Assembly (NCBI RefSeq): GCF_014218705.1
Contig: NZ_JABBJF010000007.1
Location: 62,001 to 126,000 of the forward strand
DNA length: 64,000 bases
Reading direction: 5' to 3'
From: Kluyvera sichuanensis
Lineage (GTDB): Bacteria > Pseudomonadota > Gammaproteobacteria > Enterobacterales > Enterobacteriaceae
Shown here: positions 8,694 to 18,536 of the stretch, piece by piece
Layout: the number at the start of each line of letters is the position of its first letter
Position numbering within the stretch: position 1 is the first letter of the stretch
The notes under the pieces: generated by a model
The model's input: the letters and a program-made list of their open reading frames with translations, nothing else
The model's database searches: none
What the model was told of the DNA's origin: nothing
Made by a program: the position numbers and the translations under genes

Positions 8694-9980
8694 TTATTCC
8701 GCCCACGCGTTCTGGCGCTTCAGCTCCTCGTTCACCTTGCCGTTGATCTCCTTCAGCACGGCAGGAATATCGCCATCGCAGCTGGCGTAGATTTTATTAA
8801 AACCGTCGGCGGTGATTTGCCGCACCGGGATCCAATTTGGGATCTGCGGCATGTAGCGCCCCTCTTTGGCGTAGGTTTCCGCGAACACTTCCCAGCGCGG
8901 ATCGTCATGATAATCTTTGATATTCAGCGTCTTGTTAATGGGCAGACGGACGATCGGCATTGAGGTGCTGTCGGTCGCCATACCGATCTTCTGCCCCTCA
9001 GGCGAGATCAAAAACTCAAGGAACCGCTTCGCCGCCGCTTTATGCTGGCTGGTCTTCATCAGGAATGCCGTGGTGCCTTCCGCCATGGAGATGGCGCCGC
9101 CGGGGCCTGCCGGTGGTGGCACGACGGTGTAGGTTTCTTTGCCCGGATCTTTATCGAACAGCGCGATGTGGTACGGACCGGAGGAGTACATCCCGGTCTG
9201 CCCGGAACGGAACGAGGTGTTGGCATCGGCGGTGGTGTGGTTAATCGCCCCCGGCTGCGCCAGCCCTTCGCACACCATCCCGCGCATAAACGTCATTGCG
9301 GTGACCATCTCTTTGCTGTCCAGCGCCGCTTTAAATTTCCCCGGCTGCGTTGCCACCAGGTAGTTCGCTCCCGCCTGCCACAGATAGGACGATGAGAACG
9401 AGCTGGCATAGCCGCGGGTGGTCGCTAATGGCATGGTAAAGCCATAGGTGTCGTTTTTACCGTTGCCGTCCGGGTCGTCATGGGTAAACGCCTTCGCCAC
9501 GTTTTTAAGCTCCTCCCAGGTGGTCGGGGCTTTCAGGTTGAGCTTATTCAGCCAGTCCTGACGGATAAACAGCGCGTAGGTATGCGCGGAGGTTGGGACG
9601 CCGTAATATTTCCCGTCCGGCAGCTGGGTGGATTTCCACGCCGCCTCATAGACATCGCCGCCGCCCTTTAGCTCGCCTGGCTTAATTTCATCGACGATGC
9701 CGAGCTGCACCATCTGGCCGACGATAATCGCATCGTTGAATACCACGTCCGGCAGCGCGTTGCCGGTAGCCGCCCGTGCCAGACGCTGGTCGAAGTCGGT
9801 TACCGCGTTGAAGTATTTAATCGATATCCCGGTCTCTTTTTTAAACTGGTCCGCAAGCTGTTGGTAAATCACTTTTGAATCGTTGCTGGCGCGGATCCAG
9901 ACATCCAGTTCTTCGCTGAAAGCATTATGTGAAAGGCTAATTAACAGGGCCAAACCCAGCGCTTTGGTTTTGAATTGCAT
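8694..9980 (-). CDS. Orphan family 1 extracellular solute-binding protein
   Basis: 428-residue periplasmic solute-binding protein of the ABC sugar-uptake type. The N-terminus MQFKTKALGLALLISLSHNA followed by FSEELDVW is a Sec signal peptide, probably cut after AFS. The mature part has FKKETGISIKYFN, the LPDVVFNDAIIVGQMVQLGI segment (around 76-95), a WLNKLNLKAPTTWEELKNVA hinge region and the late LEFLISPEGQKI, all typical of SBP_bac_1. No permease or ATPase gene lies nearby, so it must share a transporter encoded elsewhere or act alone. Its position inside the cus locus is unusual. The ligand is unknown; a sugar or polyol is the family default. Confidence 0.8.
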   Translation of the reverse strand: MQFKTKALGLALLISLSHNAFSEELDVWIRASNDSKVIYQQLADQFKKETGISIKYFNAVTDFDQRLARAATGNALPDVVFNDAIIVGQMVQLGIVDEIKPGELKGGGDVYEAAWKSTQLPDGKYYGVPTSAHTYALFIRQDWLNKLNLKAPTTWEELKNVAKAFTHDDPDGNGKNDTYGFTMPLATTRGYASSFSSSYLWQAGANYLVATQPGKFKAALDSKEMVTAMTFMRGMVCEGLAQPGAINHTTADANTSFRSGQTGMYSSGPYHIALFDKDPGKETYTVVPPPAGPGGAISMAEGTTAFLMKTSQHKAAAKRFLEFLISPEGQKIGMATDSTSMPIVRLPINKTLNIKDYHDDPRWEVFAETYAKEGRYMPQIPNWIPVRQITADGFNKIYASCDGDIPAVLKEINGKVNEELKRQNAWAE

Positions 9981-10387
9981 ATATTGACTCCGATTTTTTA
10001 CGGTAGATATTTGCCATCCCTGAACAGAGGTAAGGATTGGTGAAAAAAGGAACGAAAATGATGATAGGAGCGTGACGATGATGAAACAATGTTTCGAAAA
10101 TGTAATTGCAGGAATATCAGATAATTATGTGGATGAGTTCACAAGGAAAATTAAGCGATATTTATTCTCGAGATTTTAACTGTATGAAAAGATTACCGTT
10201 GTCGTTTTGCACGAAATAAACACGGGGGATAGCAAAAGAATAAATTCGTGAGCGCGCTAGCCTTTTCCCGTGAAAGCGTGATCGCCAATGAATATTGCAG
10301 CAAAAAAGAGCGATTTTTTGGCCCATTATTATTTCCCGCCGCGATTGCGGCTTATTTTTCGCCATACCGATCACGTTCCACCGCGCG
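9981..10387. other. AT-rich intergenic stretch upstream of the binding-protein gene
   Basis: Between the solute-binding protein start and the CusR box of cusC. It is visibly lower in GC than the flanking genes. It contains a candidate 33-codon plus-strand ORF (10078-10179) and a 70-codon minus-strand ORF (10162-10374) that I do not accept as a gene. No insertion-sequence end or direct repeat was recognised. In E. coli the cusR gene would begin here. Confidence 0.5.
10078..10179 (+). CDS. Candidate small protein of 33 residues
   Basis: An ATG at 10078 preceded by AGGAG (10066-10070) with 7-bp spacing opens 33 codons (MMKQCFENVIAGISDNYVDE..., C-terminus cationic, KIKRYLFSRF) and ends at TAA 10177-10179. 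A five-codon ORF (MMIGA, from 10058) ends immediately before it. I do not recognise the sequence. The good ribosome-binding site is the only positive evidence; it could be chance. Confidence 0.3.
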   Translation: MMKQCFENVIAGISDNYVDEFTRKIKRYLFSRF

Positions 10388-10409
10388 TAAATGACAGCTT
10401 TGTCATTAA
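10388..10409 (+). promoter_or_regulatory. CusR box upstream of cusC
   Basis: AAATGACAG-CT-TTGTCATTAA matches the known CusR/CopR palindrome AAAATGACAA-N2-TTGTCATTTT, with perfect 7-bp arms AATGACA and TGTCATT. It is centred about 92 bp before the cusC ATG. A weak -10 (TAAAGT, 10440-10445) would put the transcription start near 10452 and the box near -53, the usual place for CusR activation. I see no second copy near cusR. Confidence 0.82.
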
Positions 10410-10490
10410 CCTGTCACCGAGCAAACAGAGTCACCTCCGTAAAGTAGCCACATAGCCAGCCCCTTTTGATTCGGCTGAACAGGACGTGAC

Positions 10491-11876
10491 ATGTTTAAAG
10501 TAAAACAACTGACGCTGATGATGGCGTTAATTCTGGCCGGTTGCACCTCGCTGGCGCCGGATTACCGACAGCCGGAAAACGTAGTGCCTCAGCAGTTTTC
10601 GCTGTCTCAGGGGGCGCTGGTGCCGAGCGGCGGCCAGTGGCAGGAGACCGGCTGGCAGACCTTTTTCGTCGATCCACAGGCGAAACGCCTGATTGATGTC
10701 GCCCTGCACAACAACCGTGATTTACGCATGGCGGTGCTGAACGTTGAAGCCGCGCGCGCGCAGTACAACGTGACCGACGCTGGCCGCTACCCGCAGCTTG
10801 ATGGCTCGACGGGCGGCAGCTATGAAGGCGACCTGCAGGGAAAAAACGCCACCACTAAAAGCTATAGCGCGGGCCTGAACCTGAGCTTTGAGCTCGACTT
10901 TTTCGGCAAGCTGAAAAACATGAGCGAAGCAGACCGGCAGAGCTTCTTCGCCAGCCAGGCCGCCCAGCGCGCGGCGCAGATTGTCGTGGTGACGAACGTC
11001 TCGCAGGCATACTTCAACCAGCGGCGGCTAGCAGCCCAGTTGGCGATCGCCAAAGAGACGCTGCGTAACTACCAGCAATCCTACGCGTTTGTGGAACAGC
11101 AGCTGGTTACCGGTAGCACCAACGTGCTGGCGCTGGAGCAGGCGCGTGGGGTGATTGAAAGCACCCGTGCCGATATCGCCCAGCGGGAAGGTGAGCTGGC
11201 GCAGGCCAATCACGCGTTGCAGCAGCTGTTGGGCACCTACAACACCCCGCTAAGCGATGACGCGCAGAACGTCACCGCGGTAAAGCCACTGCCGCTACCG
11301 GCTAACCTGCCATCGACCATTCTGCTTCAGCGTCCGGACATCATGGAGGCCGAGCACCAGCTGCGCGCGGCGGATGCCAATATCGGCGTGGCCCGCGCGG
11401 CCTTCTTTCCGTCGATAACGTTAACCAGCGGCATTTCGAGCAGCAGTTCGTCGCTCTCCAGCCTGTTCAATGCGGCAAGCGGCATGTGGAACTTCGTGCC
11501 GAAAGTGGATCTGCCCATCTTCAATGCCGGGCGTAACGAAGCCAACCTGGCACTGGCTAACGTGAAGCAGCGTCAGGCGGTGGTGAACTACGAACAGAAA
11601 ATTCAGGCAGCCTTTAAAGCGGTGGCCGATGCGCTGTCGCTTCGCGAAAGCATCGAAGGCCAACTGGTGGCGCAGCAGCGTTATTTAGCGTCGCTGCAAA
11701 TTACCCTGCAGCGCGCCCGCGGATTATATGCCAGCGGTGCGGTGAGCTATATCGAAGTGCTCGATGCCGAGCGCACTATCTTCACCACGCAGCAGGCGAT
11801 CCTCGATTTACTTTATTCCCAACAGGTTAACGAAATTAATTTATTCACCGCACTCGGTGGCGGCTGGAAAGCGTAA
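10491..11876 (+). CDS. cusC: Cu(I)/Ag(I) efflux outer-membrane channel CusC
   Basis: Outer-membrane factor of the CusCBA tripartite pump, a TolC-like trimeric channel that releases Cu(I)/Ag(I) outside the cell. 461 residues (E. coli about 457). The lipoprotein signal has lipobox LAGC with C18 as the lipidated residue. Two internal repeats of the outer-membrane-efflux type follow; LQRPDIMEAEHQLRAADANI (around residues 281-300) and IGVARAAFFPSI are the family signature. First gene of cusCFBA, downstream of the CusR box. It starts at ATG 10491 after ACAGGACG. Confidence 0.94.
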   Translation: MFKVKQLTLMMALILAGCTSLAPDYRQPENVVPQQFSLSQGALVPSGGQWQETGWQTFFVDPQAKRLIDVALHNNRDLRMAVLNVEAARAQYNVTDAGRYPQLDGSTGGSYEGDLQGKNATTKSYSAGLNLSFELDFFGKLKNMSEADRQSFFASQAAQRAAQIVVVTNVSQAYFNQRRLAAQLAIAKETLRNYQQSYAFVEQQLVTGSTNVLALEQARGVIESTRADIAQREGELAQANHALQQLLGTYNTPLSDDAQNVTAVKPLPLPANLPSTILLQRPDIMEAEHQLRAADANIGVARAAFFPSITLTSGISSSSSSLSSLFNAASGMWNFVPKVDLPIFNAGRNEANLALANVKQRQAVVNYEQKIQAAFKAVADALSLRESIEGQLVAQQRYLASLQITLQRARGLYASGAVSYIEVLDAERTIFTTQQAILDLLYSQQVNEINLFTALGGGWKA

Positions 11877-11900
11877 CCCTTTATTCAGGAGATTCTCGAT

Positions 11901-12245
11901 ATGCGTAACGTAACGATGCTGGTTGGCGGAATGTTGATGGCGATGACGCTGAACGTTCAGGCCGCCGAAATGCAGCATGACGGACATGGCCAGATGATGG
12001 AAATGAATACCCAGCAGGCGGTTATTCAGGGTACCGGCGTGGTGCAGTCCGTGGATAAAGCGGCGAAAAAAATCACTATTGCCCACGAAGCCATTCCCGC
12101 CATTGGCTGGCCGGCGATGACCATGCGCTTTACCTATACCGCGCCCACCGAAGCGATTAATCAGCTGAAAGAGGGCAGTCACGTGAACTTCTCCTTCGTT
12201 CAGCAGGGAAACATCTCGCTGCTTCAGGATATTAAGTCAATCTGA
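11901..12245 (+). CDS. cusF: Periplasmic Cu(I)/Ag(I)-binding chaperone CusF
   Basis: Small periplasmic metallochaperone that hands Cu(I)/Ag(I) to CusB. 114 residues with a signal peptide ending near VQAAEM. The metal site of the family, one His, one Trp and two Met, is present in TIAHEAIPAIGWPAMTMRF (H, W, M, M). An N-terminal MQHDGHGQMMEM segment is rich in Met and His and may add a binding site. Its stop codon shares one base with the cusB start (TGATG at 12243-12247), so the two are translationally coupled. An AGGAG lies 9 bp before the ATG. Confidence 0.94.
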   Translation: MRNVTMLVGGMLMAMTLNVQAAEMQHDGHGQMMEMNTQQAVIQGTGVVQSVDKAAKKITIAHEAIPAIGWPAMTMRFTYTAPTEAINQLKEGSHVNFSFVQQGNISLLQDIKSI

Positions 12246-13480
12246 TGGCTAAATTAAAATATACGGCCGCCATTGTCTGTAGCCTGATTATTGGCGGCCT
12301 GGCGACGGCGGTGATAAGCCGCTTTATGGCACCGAACGCCCAGGCTGAATCTCAGCCTGCCGAGCGTAAGGTGCTGTACTGGTACGATCCGATGAAGCCC
12401 GACGTGCGCTTCGATAAGCCGGGTAAATCGCCGTTTATGGACATGGACCTGGTGGCGAAATACGCCGATGAGGGCGGGGATGCGCAGTCGAGCGGCGTCC
12501 GTATCGACCCCACTCAGGTGCACAACCTGGGGCTGCGTACGGAGAAAGTCAGCAAGGGCCGCCTCAACTATGGCCAGACCCTTCCGGCGAACGTCAGCTA
12601 CAACGAATACCAGTTTGTGATTGTCCAGGCGCGCGCCGAAGGGTTTATCGAAAAGGTCTCCCCGCTGACGGTGGGCGACAAAGTGCGTAAGGGCACGCCT
12701 CTGGTGGAGGTCACCATTCCTTCGTGGGTGGAAGCGCAGAGCGAATACCTGCTGCTGGCAAGCTCAGGCGGCACGGCAAGCCAGCTTGATGGCGTGCTGG
12801 AACGTCTGCGGCTGGCGGGCATGCCGGAAGCGGATATCCAGCGGATGCGCAGCACACGCCGCGTACAGACGCGCTTTACCCTTACCGCGCCTATCGATGG
12901 CGTACTGACGGCGTTTAGCCTGAAAAGCGGTATGAACATCGCCAAAGACAGCGTGGTGGCGCAGATTCAGGGCATGGACCCGGTGTGGATCACCGCCGCC
13001 GTGCCGGAATCGATCGCTTATCTGCTTAAAGACTCCACCCAGTTTACGGTGGCTATCCCGGCCTATCCGGACAAAACCTTCCCGATCCAGAAATGGTCTA
13101 TCTTGCCGAGCGTCGACCAAACCACGCGTACGCTGCAGGTGCGTTTGCAGGTCAATAACCCAGATGAGCTCTTGAAGCCGGGGATGAACGCCTACCTGAA
13201 GCTGAACGCGCAAAGCGACGAGATGCTGCTGATCCCGTCTCAGGCGGTGATTGATACCGGCGATGAGCAGCGGGTGATTACGGTGGCGAGCAACGGTGAG
13301 TTTGTGCCGAAAAAGATCCAGGTGCTGCATGAATCTCAGCATCAGGCCGGCATTGGCGCGGGGCTATCGGAAGGGGAATCGGTGGTGCTGAACGGCCTGT
13401 TCCTGATCGACTCGGAAGCGAATATCAGCGGCGCGCTGGACAGAATGCGGCATACCGCTGACGCCCACGCCGGGCATTAA
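12245..13480 (+). CDS. cusB: Copper/silver efflux membrane-fusion protein CusB
   Basis: Periplasmic adaptor joining CusA to CusC and receiving metal from CusF. 411 residues. One N-terminal membrane anchor (around residues 8-25) is followed by the methionine motif [20 protein letters not shown] and the DMDLV that follows it, which carries the known Met ligands. Then come the lipoyl/hairpin region ([20 protein letters not shown]) and beta-barrel ([18 protein letters not shown]). The tail HTADAHAGH is His-rich. It overlaps cusF by one base and is followed by cusA after 10 bp. Confidence 0.94.
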   Translation: MAKLKYTAAIVCSLIIGGLATAVISRFMAPNAQAESQPAERKVLYWYDPMKPDVRFDKPGKSPFMDMDLVAKYADEGGDAQSSGVRIDPTQVHNLGLRTEKVSKGRLNYGQTLPANVSYNEYQFVIVQARAEGFIEKVSPLTVGDKVRKGTPLVEVTIPSWVEAQSEYLLLASSGGTASQLDGVLERLRLAGMPEADIQRMRSTRRVQTRFTLTAPIDGVLTAFSLKSGMNIAKDSVVAQIQGMDPVWITAAVPESIAYLLKDSTQFTVAIPAYPDKTFPIQKWSILPSVDQTTRTLQVRLQVNNPDELLKPGMNAYLKLNAQSDEMLLIPSQAVIDTGDEQRVITVASNGEFVPKKIQVLHESQHQAGIGAGLSEGESVVLNGLFLIDSEANISGALDRMRHTADAHAGH

Positions 13481-13490
13481 GGAGACGGTG

Positions 13491-16400
13491 ATGATTGAAT
13501 GGATTATCCGGCGCTCGGTCGCCAACCGTTTTCTGGTGATGATGGGCGTGCTGTTTTTGAGCCTCTGGGGCGGCTGGACCATCGTCAACACGCCGGTGGA
13601 TGCGCTGCCGGATCTCTCTGACGTACAGGTGATCGTCAAAACCAGCTATCCGGGGCAGGCGCCGCAGATTGTCGAGAATCAGGTAACTTATCCGCTCACC
13701 ACCACCATGCTGTCGGTGCCGGGGGCGAAAACGGTGCGCGGCTTCTCGCAGTTTGGCGACTCCTACGTGTACGTGATTTTTGAGGACGGCACCGACCTCT
13801 ACTGGGCGCGTTCGCGCGTGCTGGAGTACCTCAACCAGGTGCAGGGTAAGCTGCCGCAGGGCGTAAGCTCAGAGATTGGCCCAGACGCCACCGGTGTAGG
13901 CTGGATCTTTGAATACGCGCTGGTGGACAAAAGCGGTAAGCACGACCTTGCCGAACTGCGTTCGCTGCAGGACTGGTTCCTCAAATATGAGCTGAAAACC
14001 ATTCCGAACGTAGCGGAAGTGGCCTCCGTTGGCGGGGTGGTGAAGCAGTATCAGGTGCAGGTCGACCCAATGAAGCTTGCCCAATACGGTATCAGTCTTA
14101 GCGATGTGAAGCAGGCGCTGACTACCTCCAATCAGGAGGCGGGCGGTTCATCGGTGGAGATGGCCGAAGCGGAATATATGGTACGCGCCACCGGCTATCT
14201 CAAAAGCCTGGAGGACTTTAACCATATCGTTCTGAAGGCCGAAGCGAACGGCGTACCGGTCTACCTGAAAGACGTGGCGCGGGTGCAGGTCGGCCCGGAA
14301 ATGCGCCGCGGCATCGCTGAAATGAACGGCGAGGGTGAAGTGGCGGGCGGCGTGGTGCTGCTGCGTTCGGGTAAGAACGCCCGTGAAGTGATTTCGGCGG
14401 TGAAAGAGAAGCTCGCCTCACTGCAAAAAAGCCTGCCGGAAGGGGTTGAGGTAGTCACCACCTACGACCGTAGCCAATTGATTGACCGGGCCATCGACAA
14501 CCTGCGCTCGAAGCTGATTGAAGAGTTTATCGTGGTGGCGGTGGTCTGCGCGCTGTTCCTCTGGCATGTGCGCTCGGCGCTGGTGGCGATCGTCTCGCTG
14601 CCGCTGGGCTTGTGCATCGCCTTTATCGTGATGCATTTCCAGGGGCTGAACGCCAACATCATGTCGCTGGGCGGGATCGCCATTGCCGTCGGCGCGATGG
14701 TGGATGCGGCGATCGTGATGATCGAAAACGCCCACAAGCGGCTCGAACACTGGCAGGAGGCGCATCCCGATGAACCGATGGATAACGTTACCCGCTGGAA
14801 AGAGATCACCGATGCAGCGGTGGAAGTGGGGCCTGCGCTGTTTATCAGCCTGCTGATTATCACGCTGTCGTTTATCCCGATCTTCACCCTCGAAGGGCAG
14901 GAAGGGCGCCTGTTTGGCCCGCTGGCGTTTACCAAAACCTACGCCATGGCGGGGGCGGCGGCGCTAGCGATCGTGGTGATCCCTATCCTGATGGGCTTTT
15001 GGATCAAAGGTAAGATCCCGGCGGAATCGCGCAACCCGTTGAACCGCTTCCTGATTGCGATCTACCACCCGCTGCTGCTGAAGGTACTGAAATGGCCGAA
15101 GTTCACCTTGCTGGTGGCACTGCTGTCAATCTTCACCGTGCTGTGGCCGCTCAGCAAAGTGGGCGGTGAGTTTCTGCCGAAAATTAACGAAGGCGACCTG
15201 CTGTATATGCCTTCGACGCTACCGGGAATTTCACCGGGGCAGGCGGCGGTGCTGCTCCAGCAGACTGATAAGCTGATTAAGACGGTGCCGGAAGTGGCAT
15301 CGGTGTTTGGTAAATCGGGGAAAGCGGAAACCGCGACCGACTCCGCGCCGCTGGAGATGATTGAAACCACCATTCAGCTCAAGCCGCAGGATCAGTGGCG
15401 GCCGGGGATGACGCTCGACAAGATTATCGACGAGCTGGATGCCACCGTGCGGTTGCCGGGGCTGGCGAACCTGTGGGTGCCGCCGATTCGTAACCGCATT
15501 GATATGCTCTCCACCGGGATTAAGAGCCCGATTGGGATCAAGGTTTCCGGGACGTCACTGGCGGATATTGATGAAGCTGCCCAGCGTATTGAAACGGTGG
15601 CCAAAACCGTGCCGGGTGTGGTCTCCGCACTGGCTGAACGGCTGGAGGGCGGGCGCTATATTGACGTTGATATCAACCGGGAGAAAGCCGCGCGTTACGG
15701 TATGACGGTGGGTGATGTGCAGCTGTTTGTCTCGTCGGCAATCGGCGGGGCGACGGTGGGGGAAACGGTGGAAGGCGTAGCGCGCTATCCGATCAATATC
15801 CGCTATCCACAAGGTTTCCGCGATGGCCCGACGGCACTGCGCCAGTTGCCGATTCTCACGCCGACGAAGCAGCAAATCACGCTCGGCGATGTGGCTGACG
15901 TGAAGGTGGTTTCCGGCCCGACGATGCTGAAAACCGAAAACGCGCGTCCGGCGAGCTGGATTTACATTGATGCCCGTGACCGCGACATGGTCTCCGTCGT
16001 GCATGACCTGCAAACGGCGATTAGCCGCAGCGTGACCCTGAAACCGGGCACCAGCGTGGCGTTTTCCGGGCAGTTTGAGCTGCTGGAGCATGCCAATAAG
16101 AAGCTCAAGCTGATGGTGCCGATGACGGTGATGATTATCTTCATCCTGCTCTATCTGGCTTTCCGCCGGGTGGATGAAGCGCTGCTGATTCTGATGAGCC
16201 TGCCGTTTGCGCTGGTGGGCGGCATCTGGTTCCTCTACTGGCAAGGGTTCCATATGTCGGTGGCAACGGGAACCGGGTTTATCGCCCTGGCGGGGGTGGC
16301 GGCGGAGTTTGGCGTGGTGATGCTGATGTATCTGCGTCATGCGATTGAAGCCGAGCCGCGGCTGCAAAAGGCCGACACCTTTAGCCCGCAGGCGCTGGAC

Positions 16401-16634
16401 GAGGCGTTGTATCATGGGGCCGTGCTGCGCGTGCGGCCAAAAGCGATGACGGTGGCCGTGATTATTGCCGGGCTATTGCCCATACTATGGGGAACCGGGG
16501 CCGGTTCTGAAGTGATGAGCCGCATTGCTGCGCCGATGATTGGTGGCATGATCACCGCGCCGCTGCTGTCGCTGTTTATCATTCCGGCGGCCTATAAATT
16601 GATATGGTTGCATCGCAACAGACGCAGCCGATAA
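13491..16634 (+). CDS. cusA: Cu(I)/Ag(I) RND efflux pump CusA
   Basis: Inner-membrane heavy-metal-efflux RND transporter that drives Cu(I)/Ag(I) out through CusB and CusC using the proton gradient. From ATG 13491 (GGAG 6 bp upstream) it has 1047 residues, exactly the E. coli length; a GTG one codon earlier is less likely. TM4 has the proton-relay region [20 protein letters not shown]. The periplasmic Met ligands lie in [15 protein letters not shown] and DMLSTG. Last gene of cusCFBA, followed by a REP element. Confidence 0.96.
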   Translation: MIEWIIRRSVANRFLVMMGVLFLSLWGGWTIVNTPVDALPDLSDVQVIVKTSYPGQAPQIVENQVTYPLTTTMLSVPGAKTVRGFSQFGDSYVYVIFEDGTDLYWARSRVLEYLNQVQGKLPQGVSSEIGPDATGVGWIFEYALVDKSGKHDLAELRSLQDWFLKYELKTIPNVAEVASVGGVVKQYQVQVDPMKLAQYGISLSDVKQALTTSNQEAGGSSVEMAEAEYMVRATGYLKSLEDFNHIVLKAEANGVPVYLKDVARVQVGPEMRRGIAEMNGEGEVAGGVVLLRSGKNAREVISAVKEKLASLQKSLPEGVEVVTTYDRSQLIDRAIDNLRSKLIEEFIVVAVVCALFLWHVRSALVAIVSLPLGLCIAFIVMHFQGLNANIMSLGGIAIAVGAMVDAAIVMIENAHKRLEHWQEAHPDEPMDNVTRWKEITDAAVEVGPALFISLLIITLSFIPIFTLEGQEGRLFGPLAFTKTYAMAGAAALAIVVIPILMGFWIKGKIPAESRNPLNRFLIAIYHPLLLKVLKWPKFTLLVALLSIFTVLWPLSKVGGEFLPKINEGDLLYMPSTLPGISPGQAAVLLQQTDKLIKTVPEVASVFGKSGKAETATDSAPLEMIETTIQLKPQDQWRPGMTLDKIIDELDATVRLPGLANLWVPPIRNRIDMLSTGIKSPIGIKVSGTSLADIDEAAQRIETVAKTVPGVVSALAERLEGGRYIDVDINREKAARYGMTVGDVQLFVSSAIGGATVGETVEGVARYPINIRYPQGFRDGPTALRQLPILTPTKQQITLGDVADVKVVSGPTMLKTENARPASWIYIDARDRDMVSVVHDLQTAISRSVTLKPGTSVAFSGQFELLEHANKKLKLMVPMTVMIIFILLYLAFRRVDEALLILMSLPFALVGGIWFLYWQGFHMSVATGTGFIALAGVAAEFGVVMLMYLRHAIEAEPRLQKADTFSPQALDEALYHGAVLRVRPKAMTVAVIIAGLLPILWGTGAGSEVMSRIAAPMIGGMITAPLLSLFIIPAAYKLIWLHRNRRSR

Positions 16635-16635
16635 G

Positions 16636-16665
16636 GTAGCCCGGCCGAGCTTGGCGACGCCGGGA
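16636..16665. repeat. Single REP element after cusA
   Basis: GTAGCCCGGCCGAGCTTGGC followed by GACGCCGGGA is one arm-loop-arm REP unit of the same family as at 8611. It lies in the 47-bp gap between cusA and yraR, both on the plus strand. Confidence 0.7.
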
Positions 16666-16681
16666 ATACACGGAGAGCCCC

Positions 16682-17320
16682 ATGCACCACGTCCTCATTA
16701 CCGGTGCCACCGGCCTTGTTGGTGGGCACTTACTTAATCTGCTTCGCCGGGAGTCACAGGTGGAATCCATCGTCGCGCCTACGCGCCATCCGCTGGAGCA
16801 CGCCTTTGGGATCGTCAACCCGCATGACCCGGATCTCAGCGCGGCGCTGGCGAAGGTTACCTCGCCCGTCGATACCGTTTTCTGCTGCCTTGGCACCACA
16901 ATCCGCGACGCGGGCTCGAAGGCCGCTTTCAGCCACGTCGATTACGATCTGGTGCTGGAAACCGCCCGCTCCGGCCTGCGGCTGGGCGCACAGCAACTGC
17001 TGGTGGTCAGCGCGATGGGAGCAAACGCGAACTCCCCCTTTTTCTACAATCGGGTGAAGGGGGAAATGGAAGCCGCGTTGATAGACCAGGGCTGGCCGCA
17101 GTTGGTTATCGCGCGACCTTCAATGCTGCTCGGTCAACGCGGTAAACCGCGCCTGAACGAGCGCCTGTTGGCGCCGCTGTTTAGCCTGCTGCCGGGGAAC
17201 TGGAAGGCGATTGAAGCACATGATGTGGCAAAGGCGATGCTGAGTGCGGCAAGGCACCCGGGAAATGCGCAGGTAGAGATTCTATCGTCGCGTAAGCTGA
17301 GGGAAATCGCCCGGCAGTGA
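16682..17320 (+). CDS. yraR: NAD(P)-binding Rossmann protein YraR
   Basis: 212-residue short atypical SDR / NAD-dependent epimerase-like protein. The dinucleotide-binding loop is at the N-terminus: [20 protein letters not shown] (GATGLVG). A later [20 protein letters not shown] contains the YxxxK-like pair Y..K of this family. The substrate is not known. In E. coli yraR lies next to yraQ and yhbO; here both are absent and the cus locus occupies that place. It is convergent with dolP. Confidence 0.88.
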   Translation: MHHVLITGATGLVGGHLLNLLRRESQVESIVAPTRHPLEHAFGIVNPHDPDLSAALAKVTSPVDTVFCCLGTTIRDAGSKAAFSHVDYDLVLETARSGLRLGAQQLLVVSAMGANANSPFFYNRVKGEMEAALIDQGWPQLVIARPSMLLGQRGKPRLNERLLAPLFSLLPGNWKAIEAHDVAKAMLSAARHPGNAQVEILSSRKLREIARQ

Positions 17321-17344
17321 ACCTGCCGGGCAAGGTGTGAGACG

Positions 17345-17920
17345 TTATTGAATTGGGGTGAACGCGGTGGTGACGCGCTTCACGCCGCTCACGCGGCTGG
17401 CGATATCGGCCGCGGCTTTACCTTCGCGGTCGGTGACCAGACCCATCAGGAACACTTCACCATTTTCGGTCGTCGCCTTCACGTTAGAGGATTTCACCTG
17501 ATCGCTCGCCAGCAGCTGGGAGCGGACTTTGGTGGTAATCCAGGTATCGGAAGACGAGGTACCGAGGCTAATCGGCTGGCCCTGGCGAATTTCGTTATAC
17601 ACTTCGGTTGCGCCATCAACGCCAACGGCGATCTGCTTCGCACGGGTGGCGAGGCTCAGATCCGGCGTCTGACCGGTCAGCAGCACTTTGCCCTGGTAGG
17701 CGGTCACGTTAATGCGCGTCTCTTTCTTAATTTGCGCATCTTTAGACAGGGCGCTGTTCACACGAACCTCCAGCGTGCTGTCATCCACCTGAGTTCCCAC
17801 CGTGCGGGGGTCAGTTGCGGCCTTGGTACCGACTGCAGCCGTGCCGACAACGGCAGCTGCAATACATCCCTGGAGCAGCATTGCGGAAATAAGGACCGCG
17901 AGGGTCGAAATCACCTTCAT
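17345..17920 (-). CDS. dolP: Outer-membrane lipoprotein DolP (dual BON domain)
   Basis: Outer-membrane lipoprotein needed for envelope integrity; in E. coli it localises to the division site and affects amidase regulation and BAM function. 191 residues with lipobox LLQGC (C19). Two BON domains follow: about residues 46-115 (TLEVRVNSALSKDAQIKKET, LLTGQTPDL) and about 124-191 (DTWITTKVRSQLLASDQVKS, EVFLMGLVTD). Nine bp separate its start from the diaA stop, so it is cotranscribed with diaA. Formerly yraP; sigma-E controlled in E. coli. Confidence 0.95.
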   Translation of the reverse strand: MKVISTLAVLISAMLLQGCIAAAVVGTAAVGTKAATDPRTVGTQVDDSTLEVRVNSALSKDAQIKKETRINVTAYQGKVLLTGQTPDLSLATRAKQIAVGVDGATEVYNEIRQGQPISLGTSSSDTWITTKVRSQLLASDQVKSSNVKATTENGEVFLMGLVTDREGKAAADIASRVSGVKRVTTAFTPIQ

Positions 17921-17929
17921 TTGTTCTCC

Positions 17930-18520
17930 TTAGTCGTCCTGGTGTGGGAAAAGGGTGTTATCAATCAAATCACACAGACAGTTTACCGTGAGCATGTGCA
18001 TCTCCTGGATACGGGCGCTGCGGTGCGACGGAATGCGGATTTCCACATCCTGTTGACCAAGCAGGCCCGCCAGTTCACCGCCGTCATAGCCGGTCAGGGC
18101 GACGATGGTCATGTCACGCGTGACAGCCGCTTCTACCGCTTTGACGATATCGCGACTGTTACCACGGGTTGAAATAGCCAGCAGAACATCACCAGCGTGA
18201 CCCAGCGCGCGCACCTGCTTGGCATAGATTTCATCATGCAGGCGATCGTTCGCTATTGCCGTTAAGACCACATTATCGGAATTAAGTGCAATCGCGGGTA
18301 AACCGGGACGCTCTGTTTCATAACGGTTAATCATGCAGGCAGCAAAATGCTGTGCGTTGGCGGCGGATGAACCGTTACCACAACAGAGAATTTTGTTGCC
18401 GTTCAGCAGCGACTGTACCAGGGTCATCGCAGCTCGGGAGATAGCGTCCGGGAGCGCTTCCGCCGCGGCGATTTGGGTTTGAATGCTTTCGGTGAAGCAC
18501 ACTTTGATTCTTTCGAGCAC
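17930..18520 (-). CDS. diaA: DnaA initiator-associating protein DiaA
   Basis: SIS-domain protein that binds DnaA as a tetramer and promotes timely initiation at oriC. 196 residues, as in E. coli. The sugar-isomerase fold is marked by [20 protein letters not shown] (around residues 50-69) and [20 protein letters not shown] (around 110-129). It sits 16 bp downstream of yraN and just upstream of dolP on the same strand, part of the lpoA-yraN-diaA-dolP cluster. Confidence 0.95.
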   Translation of the reverse strand: MLERIKVCFTESIQTQIAAAEALPDAISRAAMTLVQSLLNGNKILCCGNGSSAANAQHFAACMINRYETERPGLPAIALNSDNVVLTAIANDRLHDEIYAKQVRALGHAGDVLLAISTRGNSRDIVKAVEAAVTRDMTIVALTGYDGGELAGLLGQQDVEIRIPSHRSARIQEMHMLTVNCLCDLIDNTLFPHQDD

Positions 18521-18536
18521 GATATCCCTTTACATT

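Noticed and set aside
9981..10490. Insertion sequence or attachment site bordering the higBA insert
   Set aside because: I looked for terminal inverted repeats, target duplications and transposase or integrase motifs and saw none, so no mobile element is claimed.
10495..10709. 60-codon minus-strand ORFs in the 5' part of cusC
   Set aside because: Lie inside cusC, have no independent start signal and are low-complexity.
15555..16415. 286-codon ORF antisense to cusA
   Set aside because: A reverse-strand shadow of cusA, which is intact and of expected length.
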